Of a stretch of 64,000 bases of DNA, positions 10,188 through 17,898 are shown piece by piece. Both the position numbers and the translations under genes were made by a program. Position 1 is the stretch's first letter. The number at the start of each line of letters is the position of its first letter. Below the pieces are notes generated by a model. That model did not search any database. It was given only the letters and a program-made list of their open reading frames with translations, and was not told the origin of the DNA. The stretch comes from Myxococcus stipitatus (GTDB lineage Bacteria; Myxococcota; Myxococcia; Myxococcales; Myxococcaceae). The stretch covers positions 6,942,001-7,006,000 of the forward strand of contig NZ_CP147913.1 of assembly GCF_037414475.1 (NCBI RefSeq). The letters are read 5' to 3'.

Positions 10188-11158
10188 GGGGACGTGGGCC
10201 GCCGGAAGCCGACCTCGATGCGCTCGTAGAACAGGCTGCGGTCCTGGGCTTGGAGCCGAGTGCCCAGCGCGTCGTCGAACTCGAAGGCGGGGCTGAAGAA
10301 ACGCCGGAGGTCGCGCTGGTTGTTGAGCTGGCGCAGCAGCACGGCGCAGCCGGGGCGGGCTTCCCGGGACAGCAGCGCCGCCCACTCGGCGACGAGGGTG
10401 TCATCCGACCAATCGAAGATGTTGGACAGGGAGATGACGTCGAAGCGGCCCAGGCCGGGGACGTCGGGCAGGGAGCCTTGGATGAGCTGGAAGGGGCGCG
10501 GGCTCGTGGCGCGCAGATAGCTGGGGCCGTCCTCGGGGCGGTAGGCGCCGAGGAGGATGTGTTGAAGATAGGGATTGCGGTGCGCGTCTTCTCGTCGGAG
10601 TCCGCGCTCGAAGGTGGCCTGGAAGTAGCCGGGGTATGAGCCAGGGGCCGCGTGTTGGGTGGCGGCGGGACCGAACATGGCGTGGAGCAACCCGTCCGCG
10701 AACGCGAGCTGGAAGGCCACGGGCCAGTAGGCCGATGCGAACCAGGAGGTGCGCAGGGTGTTGCGCTCGGAGGGCGACGTGGTCGGCTCGAAGAAGGCCT
10801 GGAGTTGGTGGCTGGGGGCCACGAACTCCTCGATGAAGTGGCGCAGGGTGCGGAAGAGGCCCTCGAACTCTCCGCGCTGATTGAGTCCCGTGGGGGTGGC
10901 CGCGCGGAGGTTGAAGTGCTCTGGCGCAGCGGTGCCGAGGCTCGCGGCCTTCTCTCGCACGTGGTCGAGCTGTCGTGGATTGAAGTCGAAGCCGACGAGC
11001 TCCACCGAGGGGTTCTCATGGGCCAGCGTGAGGAGCGTGCAGCCTCCGGACGCGACGGTGAGGAGGGAGCGAGCCTGGGTTCGCTCGATGAGGAACTGCT
11101 CCAGCCTGGGGTCCTCGCGGACGACGGCGAACTTCAAGCGATAGGGCGAGGGGCTCAA
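10184..11158 (-). CDS. DUF3419 (BtaA-like) S-adenosylmethionine-dependent transferase
   Basis: The 324-residue protein has the DUF3419 N-terminal pattern KFAVVREDPR and a Rossmann SAM-binding segment (LTVASGGCTLLTLA, then VGFDFNPRQLDHV). DISLSNIFDWSDD appears in the second half. The best-known member, BtaA, transfers the 3-amino-3-carboxypropyl group of SAM to diacylglycerol in betaine-lipid synthesis. No BtaB-like N-methyltransferase is nearby, so the product may differ. The frame opens with TTG at 11158; I see no in-frame ATG or GTG just upstream. It is divergent from a desaturase gene with only about 44 bp between, so they probably share control. Confidence 0.72.
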   Translation of the reverse strand: MSPSPYRLKFAVVREDPRLEQFLIERTQARSLLTVASGGCTLLTLAHENPSVELVGFDFNPRQLDHVREKAASLGTAAPEHFNLRAATPTGLNQRGEFEGLFRTLRHFIEEFVAPSHQLQAFFEPTTSPSERNTLRTSWFASAYWPVAFQLAFADGLLHAMFGPAATQHAAPGSYPGYFQATFERGLRREDAHRNPYLQHILLGAYRPEDGPSYLRATSPRPFQLIQGSLPDVPGLGRFDVISLSNIFDWSDDTLVAEWAALLSREARPGCAVLLRQLNNQRDLRRFFSPAFEFDDALGTRLQAQDRSLFYERIEVGFRRPTSP

Positions 11159-11202
11159 GGGATGAGGTGACTCCAGCGAATGACCTGATTCTAAGGCATG
11201 AT

Positions 11203-12180
11203 ATGGCTGGCCGAAAACGACGGTGCCGCTTGCTGAAACAGCCCCTGCCGATGCCCTCCTTGTCCCTTCCCCCCGAGCACGTGCGTGAGCTTGAGCGGGT
11301 CGACGTGCGCCACCTGCCGAGGCTCTGCGTGTTCGTGGTGCTCGCGGGTGTGGCGGCGTGGGGGGCGGTGATGCTCGCGCGTGAGGTGTCGTCGCCGTGG
11401 GTGTGGGGGGCGCGGGGCGTGCTCTACGTCGTCTCTGCGGCGTCTCTTCATGGCATCAGCCTGTTCACCCATGAGGCGGTGCATGGCGGGCTGTCATCGC
11501 GGCCGTGGCTGAATCGACTGGGCGGCATGCTGTGCGCGTGGCCGGTGTTGCAGAACTTCGCGGCCTACAAGGTGTTGCACCTGCGGCACCATCGGGACCT
11601 GGGCGGAGGCTTGGACCCGGACCACTACGCCAACTACACGGGGCGGCGTTGGTTGGAGTTGTTGATGCACGTGGGCCGGTTGCTGCTGGGGTATCCCGCG
11701 TACATCACGATGATTCCCATCCTGGGATGGAAGCACGGCACGGCGTCCGAGAAGCGATGGATGGGCTTCGAGGTGGCGATGGTGGTCGTGGGGTGCGTGC
11801 TCGCGGGTGTCTTCATCCCGTGGCAGGTGTTGCTGCATGGCTGGGTCATCCCGATGGTCCTCATCAACACGATGGTGAACATCCGAGGGATGAGTCAGCA
11901 CACGTTCCTCGTGGAGGCGGACCACCCCGTCCGAGGGACGCGGACCATCCTCACCAACCCGGTGACGCGGTTCTTCATGTGCAACGAGAACTACCACCTG
12001 GAGCACCACCTGTACCCGCGAGTGCCTTGGTACAACCTGCCGGCGTTGCACGGTGCGCTCCGGGCGGAGTTGGTGTTGCAGGGGGCGCCCTTCATTCCGT
12101 CGTACGCCTCGTTCGTCTGGGGTGTCGTCAGTGGAGGGCTGATGCGAGAGGCTCGGCGGAGCCGTCCCGCGGATGTCTGA
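11203..12180 (+). CDS. Membrane fatty acid desaturase
   Basis: Integral membrane di-iron desaturase/hydroxylase with three histidine boxes: HEAVH, HLRHH and NYHLEHHLYP (HxxHH type). Four or more hydrophobic helices flank the boxes. I start at ATG 11203 because AAGG lies 6 nt upstream. ATG 11251 (MPSLSLPPEHVREL) is an alternative that removes a basic 16-residue leader. It overlaps the following PAP2-like gene by 8 nt and is divergent from the DUF3419 operon. It could desaturate or hydroxylate phospholipid or sphingolipid acyl chains; the exact substrate and regiochemistry are not deducible. Confidence 0.85.
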   Translation: MAGRKRRCRLLKQPLPMPSLSLPPEHVRELERVDVRHLPRLCVFVVLAGVAAWGAVMLAREVSSPWVWGARGVLYVVSAASLHGISLFTHEAVHGGLSSRPWLNRLGGMLCAWPVLQNFAAYKVLHLRHHRDLGGGLDPDHYANYTGRRWLELLMHVGRLLLGYPAYITMIPILGWKHGTASEKRWMGFEVAMVVVGCVLAGVFIPWQVLLHGWVIPMVLINTMVNIRGMSQHTFLVEADHPVRGTRTILTNPVTRFFMCNENYHLEHHLYPRVPWYNLPALHGALRAELVLQGAPFIPSYASFVWGVVSGGLMREARRSRPADV

Positions 12181-13066
12181 GCGCCCGTATCTGCACGAGG
12201 CCTTGCTGGCGGCGCTGGGGGTGACGCTGTCGGCGGCGCTCTTGTGGGTGACGGGGGCGTCAGTGGTGTCGTTCCGGGTGCTGGGGGCGACGGTGCTGTT
12301 CATCCTGGCGGTGGTGGTGTTCGCGAAGCTGGACGGGTGGGCGCATGTCTTCCGGGTGCGGCTGCTCCTGGCGTATGTCGCGACGTTCTTCTTCTATGCG
12401 TCGGTGAAGGAGGCGGTTCCCGCGCTGGGGCTCGAGACGTGGGATGCGTGGCTGTTCGGCGTGGACGCGCGAGTCTTCGGTGGGACGACGCCGGCTGTCT
12501 GGCTTCAGCGATGGAGCGCGCCGTGGGTGAGCGAGGTGTTCAGCGCGGCGTACCTCTCGTTCCATGGGTATCTGCACCTCGCGATGCTCTGGGCGGTGAT
12601 GGGGCCTCGTGAGAAGGCGGAGGGGTTCTTCGGCCAGGTCTTCTCGGCGTATGTGCCGGGAGTCGTGGGTTACTACCTGGTTCCAGCGGTGGGGCCGGTG
12701 GCGGCGTATCCCGAGCTGTTCACGGTGCCCATCGAGGGAGGGTGGGTGACGTGGCTGAATGCGCGGGTGGTGGCGAACGGCTCATCGACCTACGACGTGT
12801 TCCCGAGCCTGCATGTGTTCATCACGCTGGTGCTGCTGGGGCACGATGCGCGCGCGAATCCCCGGCGCTTCCGGTGGATGGTGCCGGTGGCGGTGCTGCT
12901 TTTCCTGTCCACCCTCGTGCTGCGCTACCACTACGCGGTGGATCTGCTCGCGGGGGTGGTGTGGTTCATGGGCTTCCGGTGGCTGTACCCGAGGCTGGCG
13001 GTGCGGTGGGAGTCCTGGCGCCGGGGGAGGGTTTCGAGCGTGGCGGGGCCGTCGACTTCGCCGTGA
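12173..13066 (+). CDS. PAP2-superfamily membrane phosphatase, inositol-phosphorylceramide-synthase-like
   Basis: The 297-residue protein has about six to eight hydrophobic helices. The PAP2 catalytic residues are in YDVFPSLHV (PSxH) and RYHYAVDLLAG (H with following D). The N-terminal half contains VDARVFGGTTPAVWLQRW and AYLSFHGYLH, a layout seen in the PAP2_3/Aur1-type branch that exchanges lipid headgroups. Such enzymes either hydrolyse lipid phosphates or move phosphoinositol to ceramide. Translational coupling with the desaturase (8-nt overlap) supports a lipid-tailoring role. The synthase-like activity is inference. Confidence 0.78.
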   Translation: MSERPYLHEALLAALGVTLSAALLWVTGASVVSFRVLGATVLFILAVVVFAKLDGWAHVFRVRLLLAYVATFFFYASVKEAVPALGLETWDAWLFGVDARVFGGTTPAVWLQRWSAPWVSEVFSAAYLSFHGYLHLAMLWAVMGPREKAEGFFGQVFSAYVPGVVGYYLVPAVGPVAAYPELFTVPIEGGWVTWLNARVVANGSSTYDVFPSLHVFITLVLLGHDARANPRRFRWMVPVAVLLFLSTLVLRYHYAVDLLAGVVWFMGFRWLYPRLAVRWESWRRGRVSSVAGPSTSP

Positions 13067-13219
13067 GGTGTTGCTTGCGTCGCGCTGTCACGGTGGCGGC
13101 GTGGCATTGACGATTTGTCGCGCGGACGGGGGGAGCGGCGAGCGCAACCCCTTGGAATCCCAGGCGAGGGTGGTTGGAACGGCATGTGAAAAGGGAGGGG
13201 ACAACAGGAGGAATCCGCC

Positions 13220-13603
13220 ATGGCCCGGTGCCGTCAGTCCGTCTCCCGATTGTCTCCCGCCACCTTCACGTTCCTCGAGCGCAGCGCGCTGGGGACGCTG
13301 CGAAAAGACGTCCTCGACCTCATCCTGGACTTCGGCCAGCGCATCCGGGCGGCGGGGGCCACGCACGTCACGCTGTTGGAGCGCGACCTGCCGGACTCAC
13401 TCCGGGACACGTCGCTGTCGAGGCAGGCGCGGGGCTGGATTGTCCTGGTGAGTGACGATGAGCGCCTCATCACCTGCTACCGGCGAGGTGATGCGAATGG
13501 CTTCATCCGGCGAAAGCCGAAGCATCGCCTCAATGGTGGGCGACCCTACGCGAGCGCGCGTCGAGCGCGGAGTGGACGCTCGGACAGCTACCGCGCGAGG
13601 TGA
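13220..13603 (+). CDS. Small basic hypothetical protein
   Basis: A 127-residue protein with no family I recognise. An optimal AGGAGG (13206-13211) sits 8 nt before the ATG, which is the main support for it being expressed. The predicted order is a helix (TLRKDVLDLILDFGQRI), an LLERDLP segment and a strand pair (GWIVLVSDDERLITCYRRGDANGF). An arginine-rich disordered tail follows. A TGA and a GGTCCC/GGGACC hairpin come immediately after. Confidence 0.6.
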   Translation: MARCRQSVSRLSPATFTFLERSALGTLRKDVLDLILDFGQRIRAAGATHVTLLERDLPDSLRDTSLSRQARGWIVLVSDDERLITCYRRGDANGFIRRKPKHRLNGGRPYASARRARSGRSDSYRAR

Positions 13604-13607
13604 AGTC

Positions 13608-13625
13608 GGTCCCATTCCTGGGACC
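13608..13625 (+). terminator. Short hairpin after the small hypothetical gene
   Basis: A GGTCCC stem pairs with GGGACC across a 6-nt loop, starting 5 nt after the stop codon. No T-run follows, so activity is uncertain. Confidence 0.4.
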
Positions 13626-13785
13626 CAGGGCGAAGTGCGCGGTCATGGGATTGGTATCAACGTCGCGGGCGCGCTCCGTGGGGTGAGACTGATTTGGGTT
13701 GCGCACGAGGGGAGCGCGGCCTACTCCGGAGGCGCCATCCACCGAGGGAACGCGCGAGGATGTGCGTTCCCGGAGATGAACGCCC

Positions 13786-14397
13786 GTGAGCTCTGACAAT
13801 CCTTCATCGCGAATGACACCCTTGAGTCTCCTGCTGCTCACGCTGGCGGCATCCGCCATCTCCTGCACGGCTCATGCACCGCTTCCTTCACCGGAAGCGC
13901 AGCTTCCCTATGCGGGCACCCCGCCTCCCGAGCAGTTGCAGGTGCTGGCTCCTTGGGTGGGGAGTTGGACGCTCGACATTCAGGTGGCGCCCGGCGCCCA
14001 ATCCAAGCAGGGGGTCCATTTCACGGGGAAGGCGGTGGGCGAACAGCAGCTCAATGGTCAATTCATTCGCGTCAATGGCGAGACATCGAATGGCTCAACG
14101 CGTGAGGAATACACCATCCTCTACAGGTATGACGCGGCCAAGGCCCATTATCGCCGGTGGTATTTCTCCTCCATCGGGCTGGCCAGCGAATTCGAAGGGC
14201 ATTGGGACGCGTCCCGGCAGGAGATGACCTGGACGCTGCTCAATCCCATCGGGAACCAGACGGGAACCTTGGTGGAGTCCGTGTCATCCAACGTGATGAC
14301 AACACGCGTGACCTACAGGGACGGCGACGGAAACATCGTCAGGAGCGCGGTCAACCGCGCAACTCGGGAACCGTTGCCGGGGGCGAGTCACAAGTAA
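13786..14397 (+). CDS. DUF1579-like exported protein or lipoprotein
   Basis: About 203 residues with a hydrophobic leader (MTPLSLLLLTLAASAISC) that may be a lipoprotein signal ending in Cys27, although the -3 to -1 residues (AIS) fit the lipobox poorly. The mature part has the DUF1579/lipocalin-like pattern: LQVLAPWVGSWTLD at its start, NGQFIRVNGE, YRYDAAKAHYRRWYF and a final strand with WTLLNPIGN. GTG 13786 has GGAGA 9 nt upstream; ATG 13813 is the alternative. Codon use is less GC-biased than in flanking genes. Function is unknown. Confidence 0.65.
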   Translation: MSSDNPSSRMTPLSLLLLTLAASAISCTAHAPLPSPEAQLPYAGTPPPEQLQVLAPWVGSWTLDIQVAPGAQSKQGVHFTGKAVGEQQLNGQFIRVNGETSNGSTREEYTILYRYDAAKAHYRRWYFSSIGLASEFEGHWDASRQEMTWTLLNPIGNQTGTLVESVSSNVMTTRVTYRDGDGNIVRSAVNRATREPLPGASHK

Positions 14398-14471
14398 CGC
14401 GGCAATCAGGGAGCAGGGGCCGAATGGCTCCTGAACTCACTTATTCATGGGGCGCCTGCTGTGATGCCCTG

Positions 14472-14999
14472 ATGCGAATCGAACACCTGAAAGTGCTCAT
14501 GGCCGCGGAGCTGCGTGACGCGGATTTCTCGTTCGATGTGGATGAGGAAGCGGCGGGGCCGTTCGACGGCCCGGCCTTGGGGGGGACGGTCCCCGTCGAG
14601 CGCTACACCAAGCGCTATGAGATGGATGAGGACGGGGTCGTTGCATCGAACCCGGAGGAGTCCATGCTGGCGGTGGTTCGAGGCGAGGGACGGGTTGTTG
14701 GGTATATCGTGGTCTCGCGTGCATGGAACCACTGCGCGCAGATAGACGATGTCGCCATCGACCGGTCCCATCGCAGGACGGGCATGGCGCGAGCGCTGAT
14801 GGATGAGGCGGTTCGCTGGGCGAAGGCTCGCGGACTGCCGATGCTTCGCCTCGAGACCCAATCCAACAATGTCGCGGCGTGTCGGTTCTACGAGAAGTAC
14901 GGCTTCAGGCTGGGCGGCTTCGACCGCTATCTCTACGCGGCCATTCCTGCTCGGGAGCGACCGGAAGTCGCGCTGTTCTGGTACCTCACAGTGGATTGA
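14472..14999 (+). CDS. GNAT acetyltransferase resembling streptothricin acetyltransferase
   Basis: The 175-residue protein follows the streptothricin-acetyltransferase (Sat) pattern closely. There is a central AQIDDVAIDRSHRRTGMARALM with the acetyl-CoA loop. MLRLETQSNNVAACRFYEKY and GFRLGGFDRYLY follow, and the C-terminus has EVALFWYL. Sat enzymes acetylate the beta-lysine amino group of streptothricin, giving resistance. Environmental relatives may act on other amines, so resistance is not established. ATG 14472 aligns with the usual Sat start; ATG 14424 would add 16 residues. Confidence 0.72.
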   Translation: MRIEHLKVLMAAELRDADFSFDVDEEAAGPFDGPALGGTVPVERYTKRYEMDEDGVVASNPEESMLAVVRGEGRVVGYIVVSRAWNHCAQIDDVAIDRSHRRTGMARALMDEAVRWAKARGLPMLRLETQSNNVAACRFYEKYGFRLGGFDRYLYAAIPARERPEVALFWYLTVD

Positions 15000-15346
15000 G
15001 GACGGATGCTTCGGGCGCACCGCGCCTGTCATGTTGAACTTCGCTCGAGTCATCCATTCGGGGCACGATTGTCGGATGCGCTCGACACGCGCGGTCGCCT
15101 CGCACGTAGGCGTCACTGGGTTTGTAGGTGCCGCAGCTCCGGGGCCAGGCCCGCTCGGCGACAGATGTGCGCGAGGTAGGTGCCTCCCTGGTTGACGCGA
15201 TGGGAATGTAATTCATTGGTAGGGATTGGGGTGGGTGAGGTCAGTGCCGCCCCAGTTCTGTGCGGGCTTGCCCTGATGGGATGTCAGCGTTCTCTGGTAC
15301 CGATGGAGACCGCGGCGAAGCGGGCATCTTGTCCGGGGGGCATTGC
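15000..15346 (+). other. Intergenic region upstream of the AHH toxin gene
   Basis: No convincing gene is seen. Short frames on both strands lack ribosome sites and plausible composition. The stretch is less GC-rich than its surroundings, particularly around 15195-15240, and is the likely place for the toxin promoter. I cannot point to a clear -35/-10 pair. Confidence 0.5.
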
Positions 15347-16684
15347 ATGTTGCTTCGATGGGTGGTGCCACTGTTTGTGTTCTTGGCCAGTACCGGCTGC
15401 GCGACGAGTCGAGTCGTGCGGCTGGAGACGGGACGTGACTCCATCGTGGTGACTCCTCGCGAGGAAGCTGGCGCGGAGTTGGAAGAGGCCGAGCTCGACG
15501 ATGACGAGTTTGAGGAGGCCATTGCGGAGCTGGCCCGGGAGGTGAGTCCGTTCCGAAACTCCTTGCAGGAGGCCCGAGCGCTCTTCGGCGTCCCAGCCCG
15601 CAGTGGTGTGTACCTTTATGAGAATCGTCCTCCCCGGCTGACGCCTCAGCGGTGGGACGGTGCGGATGGTCCCTATCTCCTCGAGTCTTACTCGGACGAT
15701 GAGCTGACGCGGGCTTATGGGCAGTGGTGCAAGAGAAAGGACCAGCCTGGCGACTGCCTGCGTCTGTTGGACGAGGGGCCCTTGGTGGCCAGCGATGGCA
15801 AGTACACGCTGGCATTCGCCATCGCGATGGACTCGGTCTGGGATGAGACCGCCGAGGCACTGGAGGACATGGCGGACCCGGGGGCGGTCATGGCCACAGT
15901 CACTGCCGCCGCGACGATGTACCTCATGCTGTGGGTCTTGCCGGAGCCCGTCTCGAAGGGAGTCGCGGCGACGCTGACGGCTCTGGCCATCGCCTATTTG
16001 GGGGTGGACACGGTCTGGCGGCTACTCGATGGGTGGCTGACCCTGGTGCGCGAGGTGGAGAAGGCAACCACCTTCGCGCAGCTCAGCGCCGCGGGAGAGG
16101 CATATGGCGAGGTGCTAGGGGAGAACGCTGCACGGGTCTTCGTGATGCTGGCCACTGCGGCTGTAGGAAATACAGCGGGATTGGCCGCGAAGGCCGCGAG
16201 GCTACCTGGATCGGCGCAAGCGGCGCTTGCCATGGAGTCACAGGCAGGCATCTCGTTCACCGCGGTGGCGAGTGTTCGCTCCGTCGCGGTGTCGGCAGAG
16301 GGCTTCACCGTCGCGCTCGCCCCCAACGCCCTGGCCATGGCGAGCCAAGGGATGGGGGGCGGACACCGCCACCATATCGCCACGAACAAGAATGACGTCT
16401 CGACAGCGAGAGGGGGACCGTGGACCCCCAGATTCAGGATGGCGTTCAGACGGGCGGGAATGGAACTGAAGGACCCCGAGAACATTGTCGAGCTGGTTGG
16501 CCACAAGGGGCCGCATCCGCAGCGGTATCACGAACTCGTTTATGAGCGCTTGCGGCAGGCACTGGGGAGTTGCAGGAAGGTGGCCGATTGCCGAATGGCC
16601 CTCACGAGCGAGCTGCGCATCCTGGCCAAGGAAGCCCAGACGAAGGGGACCTTGCTCCACCAGCTTTTGACTCGGGGCCCGTGA
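15347..16684 (+). CDS. Lipoprotein polymorphic toxin with C-terminal AHH nuclease domain (Sit-like)
   Basis: A 445-residue lipoprotein: signal peptide MLLRWVVPLFVFLASTGC with Cys18. An acidic segment (about 40-70) and a middle region with hydrophobic helices (about 205-240 and 270-330) follow. The C-terminal AHH domain has G339-H340-R341-H342-H343, then VELVGHKGPHPQRYH (H386, H390, H395). AHH domains are HNH/EndoVII-fold nucleases used as toxin tips. Lipoprotein N-terminus plus nuclease tip plus adjacent immunity gene matches the SitA toxins that myxobacteria exchange between outer membranes. The start is ATG 15347, just after a G-run at 15335-15340. Codon bias is weaker than average. Confidence 0.82.
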   Translation: MLLRWVVPLFVFLASTGCATSRVVRLETGRDSIVVTPREEAGAELEEAELDDDEFEEAIAELAREVSPFRNSLQEARALFGVPARSGVYLYENRPPRLTPQRWDGADGPYLLESYSDDELTRAYGQWCKRKDQPGDCLRLLDEGPLVASDGKYTLAFAIAMDSVWDETAEALEDMADPGAVMATVTAAATMYLMLWVLPEPVSKGVAATLTALAIAYLGVDTVWRLLDGWLTLVREVEKATTFAQLSAAGEAYGEVLGENAARVFVMLATAAVGNTAGLAAKAARLPGSAQAALAMESQAGISFTAVASVRSVAVSAEGFTVALAPNALAMASQGMGGGHRHHIATNKNDVSTARGGPWTPRFRMAFRRAGMELKDPENIVELVGHKGPHPQRYHELVYERLRQALGSCRKVADCRMALTSELRILAKEAQTKGTLLHQLLTRGP

Positions 16685-16703
16685 TGCAACTAGGAGTCCC
16701 AAC

Positions 16704-17279
16704 ATGTCGGACCACGCTCGATACTACAGACTCAGAGAAGATGTTCGGGCCGGGAATTGGTACCTGGGGGACCCCTGGGATGGGATGGATCAAGAGGTCG
16801 AGGACATCTGGGAGTTCGCTGCGGGGCGACCCATTCGCCCTCCTGATCGTCTGGTGTTCCCTCTTGAAGAGCCGGGAAGAGCCCTGGACTTTTCGACGGC
16901 GGGCGTCGGCGGAGCCCCCGTCGTCCACGTCAAGGTGGCAAACCTCTTCGCGGAGCTGGCCCCCAACGACGTGCAACTCTTCCCCGTCGAGGTCACGGGC
17001 CAGCCAGACCAGTACGTCATGCTGATTGCGACGAAGCTGGTTCGATGCATCGACGACGCGGCGACAGAAGACGTCCTGTACTGGAAGCCGGAAGACGAGC
17101 GACCGGACAAACTGGGCCAGTACCGCAGTGTCTACGGCATGCGGATTGACCGCTCGAAGGTGGGCGATGCCAAGGTGTTCCGCACCTGGGGATGGGAGAT
17201 TGCCCTCATCGTCTCGGAGGACATCAAGGCCGCCATGGAGGCGGCGAAGGTCACCGGAGCGAAGTTCGAGGAAGTGTAG
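16704..17279 (+). CDS. Imm11/DUF1629-type immunity protein for the AHH toxin
   Basis: The 191-residue cytoplasmic protein starts 20 nt after the toxin stop with AGGAG (16692-16696) 7 nt before its ATG. It shows the Imm11/DUF1629 pattern: YYRLREDVRAGNWYLG at the start, DVQLFPVEV in the middle, LVRCIDD next. YRSVYGMRIDRSKVGDAKVF and WEIALIVSEDIKAAME follow near the end. Proteins of this family are found next to AHH and related toxin genes in myxobacteria, so neutralising the upstream nuclease by direct binding is the likely role. Specificity is inferred only from adjacency. Confidence 0.78.
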   Translation: MSDHARYYRLREDVRAGNWYLGDPWDGMDQEVEDIWEFAAGRPIRPPDRLVFPLEEPGRALDFSTAGVGGAPVVHVKVANLFAELAPNDVQLFPVEVTGQPDQYVMLIATKLVRCIDDAATEDVLYWKPEDERPDKLGQYRSVYGMRIDRSKVGDAKVFRTWGWEIALIVSEDIKAAMEAAKVTGAKFEEV

Positions 17280-17295
17280 GGCCCGTGGTGGGCCC
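17279..17295. terminator. Hairpin between convergent immunity and DUF4267 genes
   Basis: GGGCCC pairs with GGGCCC across GTGGT, beginning at the last base of the immunity stop codon. An overlapping alternative fold uses GGCCC and GGGCC (17291-17303). It lies between two convergent genes. Confidence 0.45.
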
Positions 17296-17326
17296 GGAGG
17301 GCCTCAACGCGCAACTGGATGCTGAA

Positions 17327-17743
17327 TCAAGCGGCGACCTTCTGGGGGCGCAGCAGCGCGGCGGCCAGCACGGCTCCGTAGAGCGCGGCGCTTCCATGGA
17401 CCGCGAGCGCGAAGGCGAGCGAGGCACCGCCGTGCATCACGGTCAGCGCGTCCACGGTGGGCATCACGATACACGCGAGGACGAAGACGCCCGCGGCCTT
17501 GCGCTGTCGGATGGCCACCAAGGCGAACATCGCCAGGGCCAGCCCAAGGTCCCTGCCTGCCTTGACGTACAGCCACGGGATGACCTCGCTCCCGGAGTCC
17601 GTCAGGCCAAAGCCCCTGGCCGCGCTGACCGGGTCCATCGCCGCCCGAAGGCTGATGAACAACATGAAGGCGCCCAGCAGCAAGGTGAACAAGGCCGTGG
17701 GGGACGTGAGCTTCCAGGGCAACTGTGAATGATTCGGATTCAT
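17327..17743 (-). CDS. DUF4267-like four-helix membrane protein
   Basis: A 138-residue protein with about four hydrophobic helices. ARGFGLTDSGSEVIPWLYVKAGRDLGLAL is split between the loop and helix in the way characteristic of DUF4267, where a conserved K-x-x-R-D precedes a long helix. Function of the family is unknown. ATG 17743 is preceded by GGAG at 5 nt; in-frame starts at 17776 and 17785 would add 11-14 residues. It is divergent from the AraC regulator at 19043, so that regulator may have controlled it before the insertion element separated them. Confidence 0.7.
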   Translation of the reverse strand: MNPNHSQLPWKLTSPTALFTLLLGAFMLFISLRAAMDPVSAARGFGLTDSGSEVIPWLYVKAGRDLGLALAMFALVAIRQRKAAGVFVLACIVMPTVDALTVMHGGASLAFALAVHGSAALYGAVLAAALLRPQKVAA

Positions 17744-17842
17744 GCGGTCTCCAGCGACAAAGTGGGTGTCGTTCATGTCCACCAATGTGACGCGCCAGCC
17801 GCCGAGACACCATTCGCGGGCGGCTCAGAATTTTGTCCGAAA

Positions 17843-17859
17843 CGCTCAACGCTTGAGCG
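17843..17859. promoter_or_regulatory. Dyad, candidate operator upstream of the DUF4267 gene
   Basis: CGCTCAA and TTGAGCG form 7-bp inverted arms around CGC. It lies in the original divergent promoter region between the DUF4267 gene and the AraC gene, just left of the inserted element. Confidence 0.35.
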
Positions 17860-17876
17860 CCAGGGACAGCCCGCTG

Positions 17877-17898
17877 CTAAGTAGGTAGCCAGAAGTTC
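17877..17898 (+). repeat. Left terminal inverted repeat of the IS630 element
   Basis: The 22 bases, including the TA target and one coincidentally matching flanking base, are the exact reverse complement of 19011-19032. An ACAAAT block a few bases further in is also matched at the right end. Confidence 0.9.

Noticed and set aside
14986..15216. Minus-strand 76-codon frame in the gap before the AHH toxin
   Set aside because: No ribosome site, no hydrophobic or domain pattern, and it overlaps the end of the GNAT gene.
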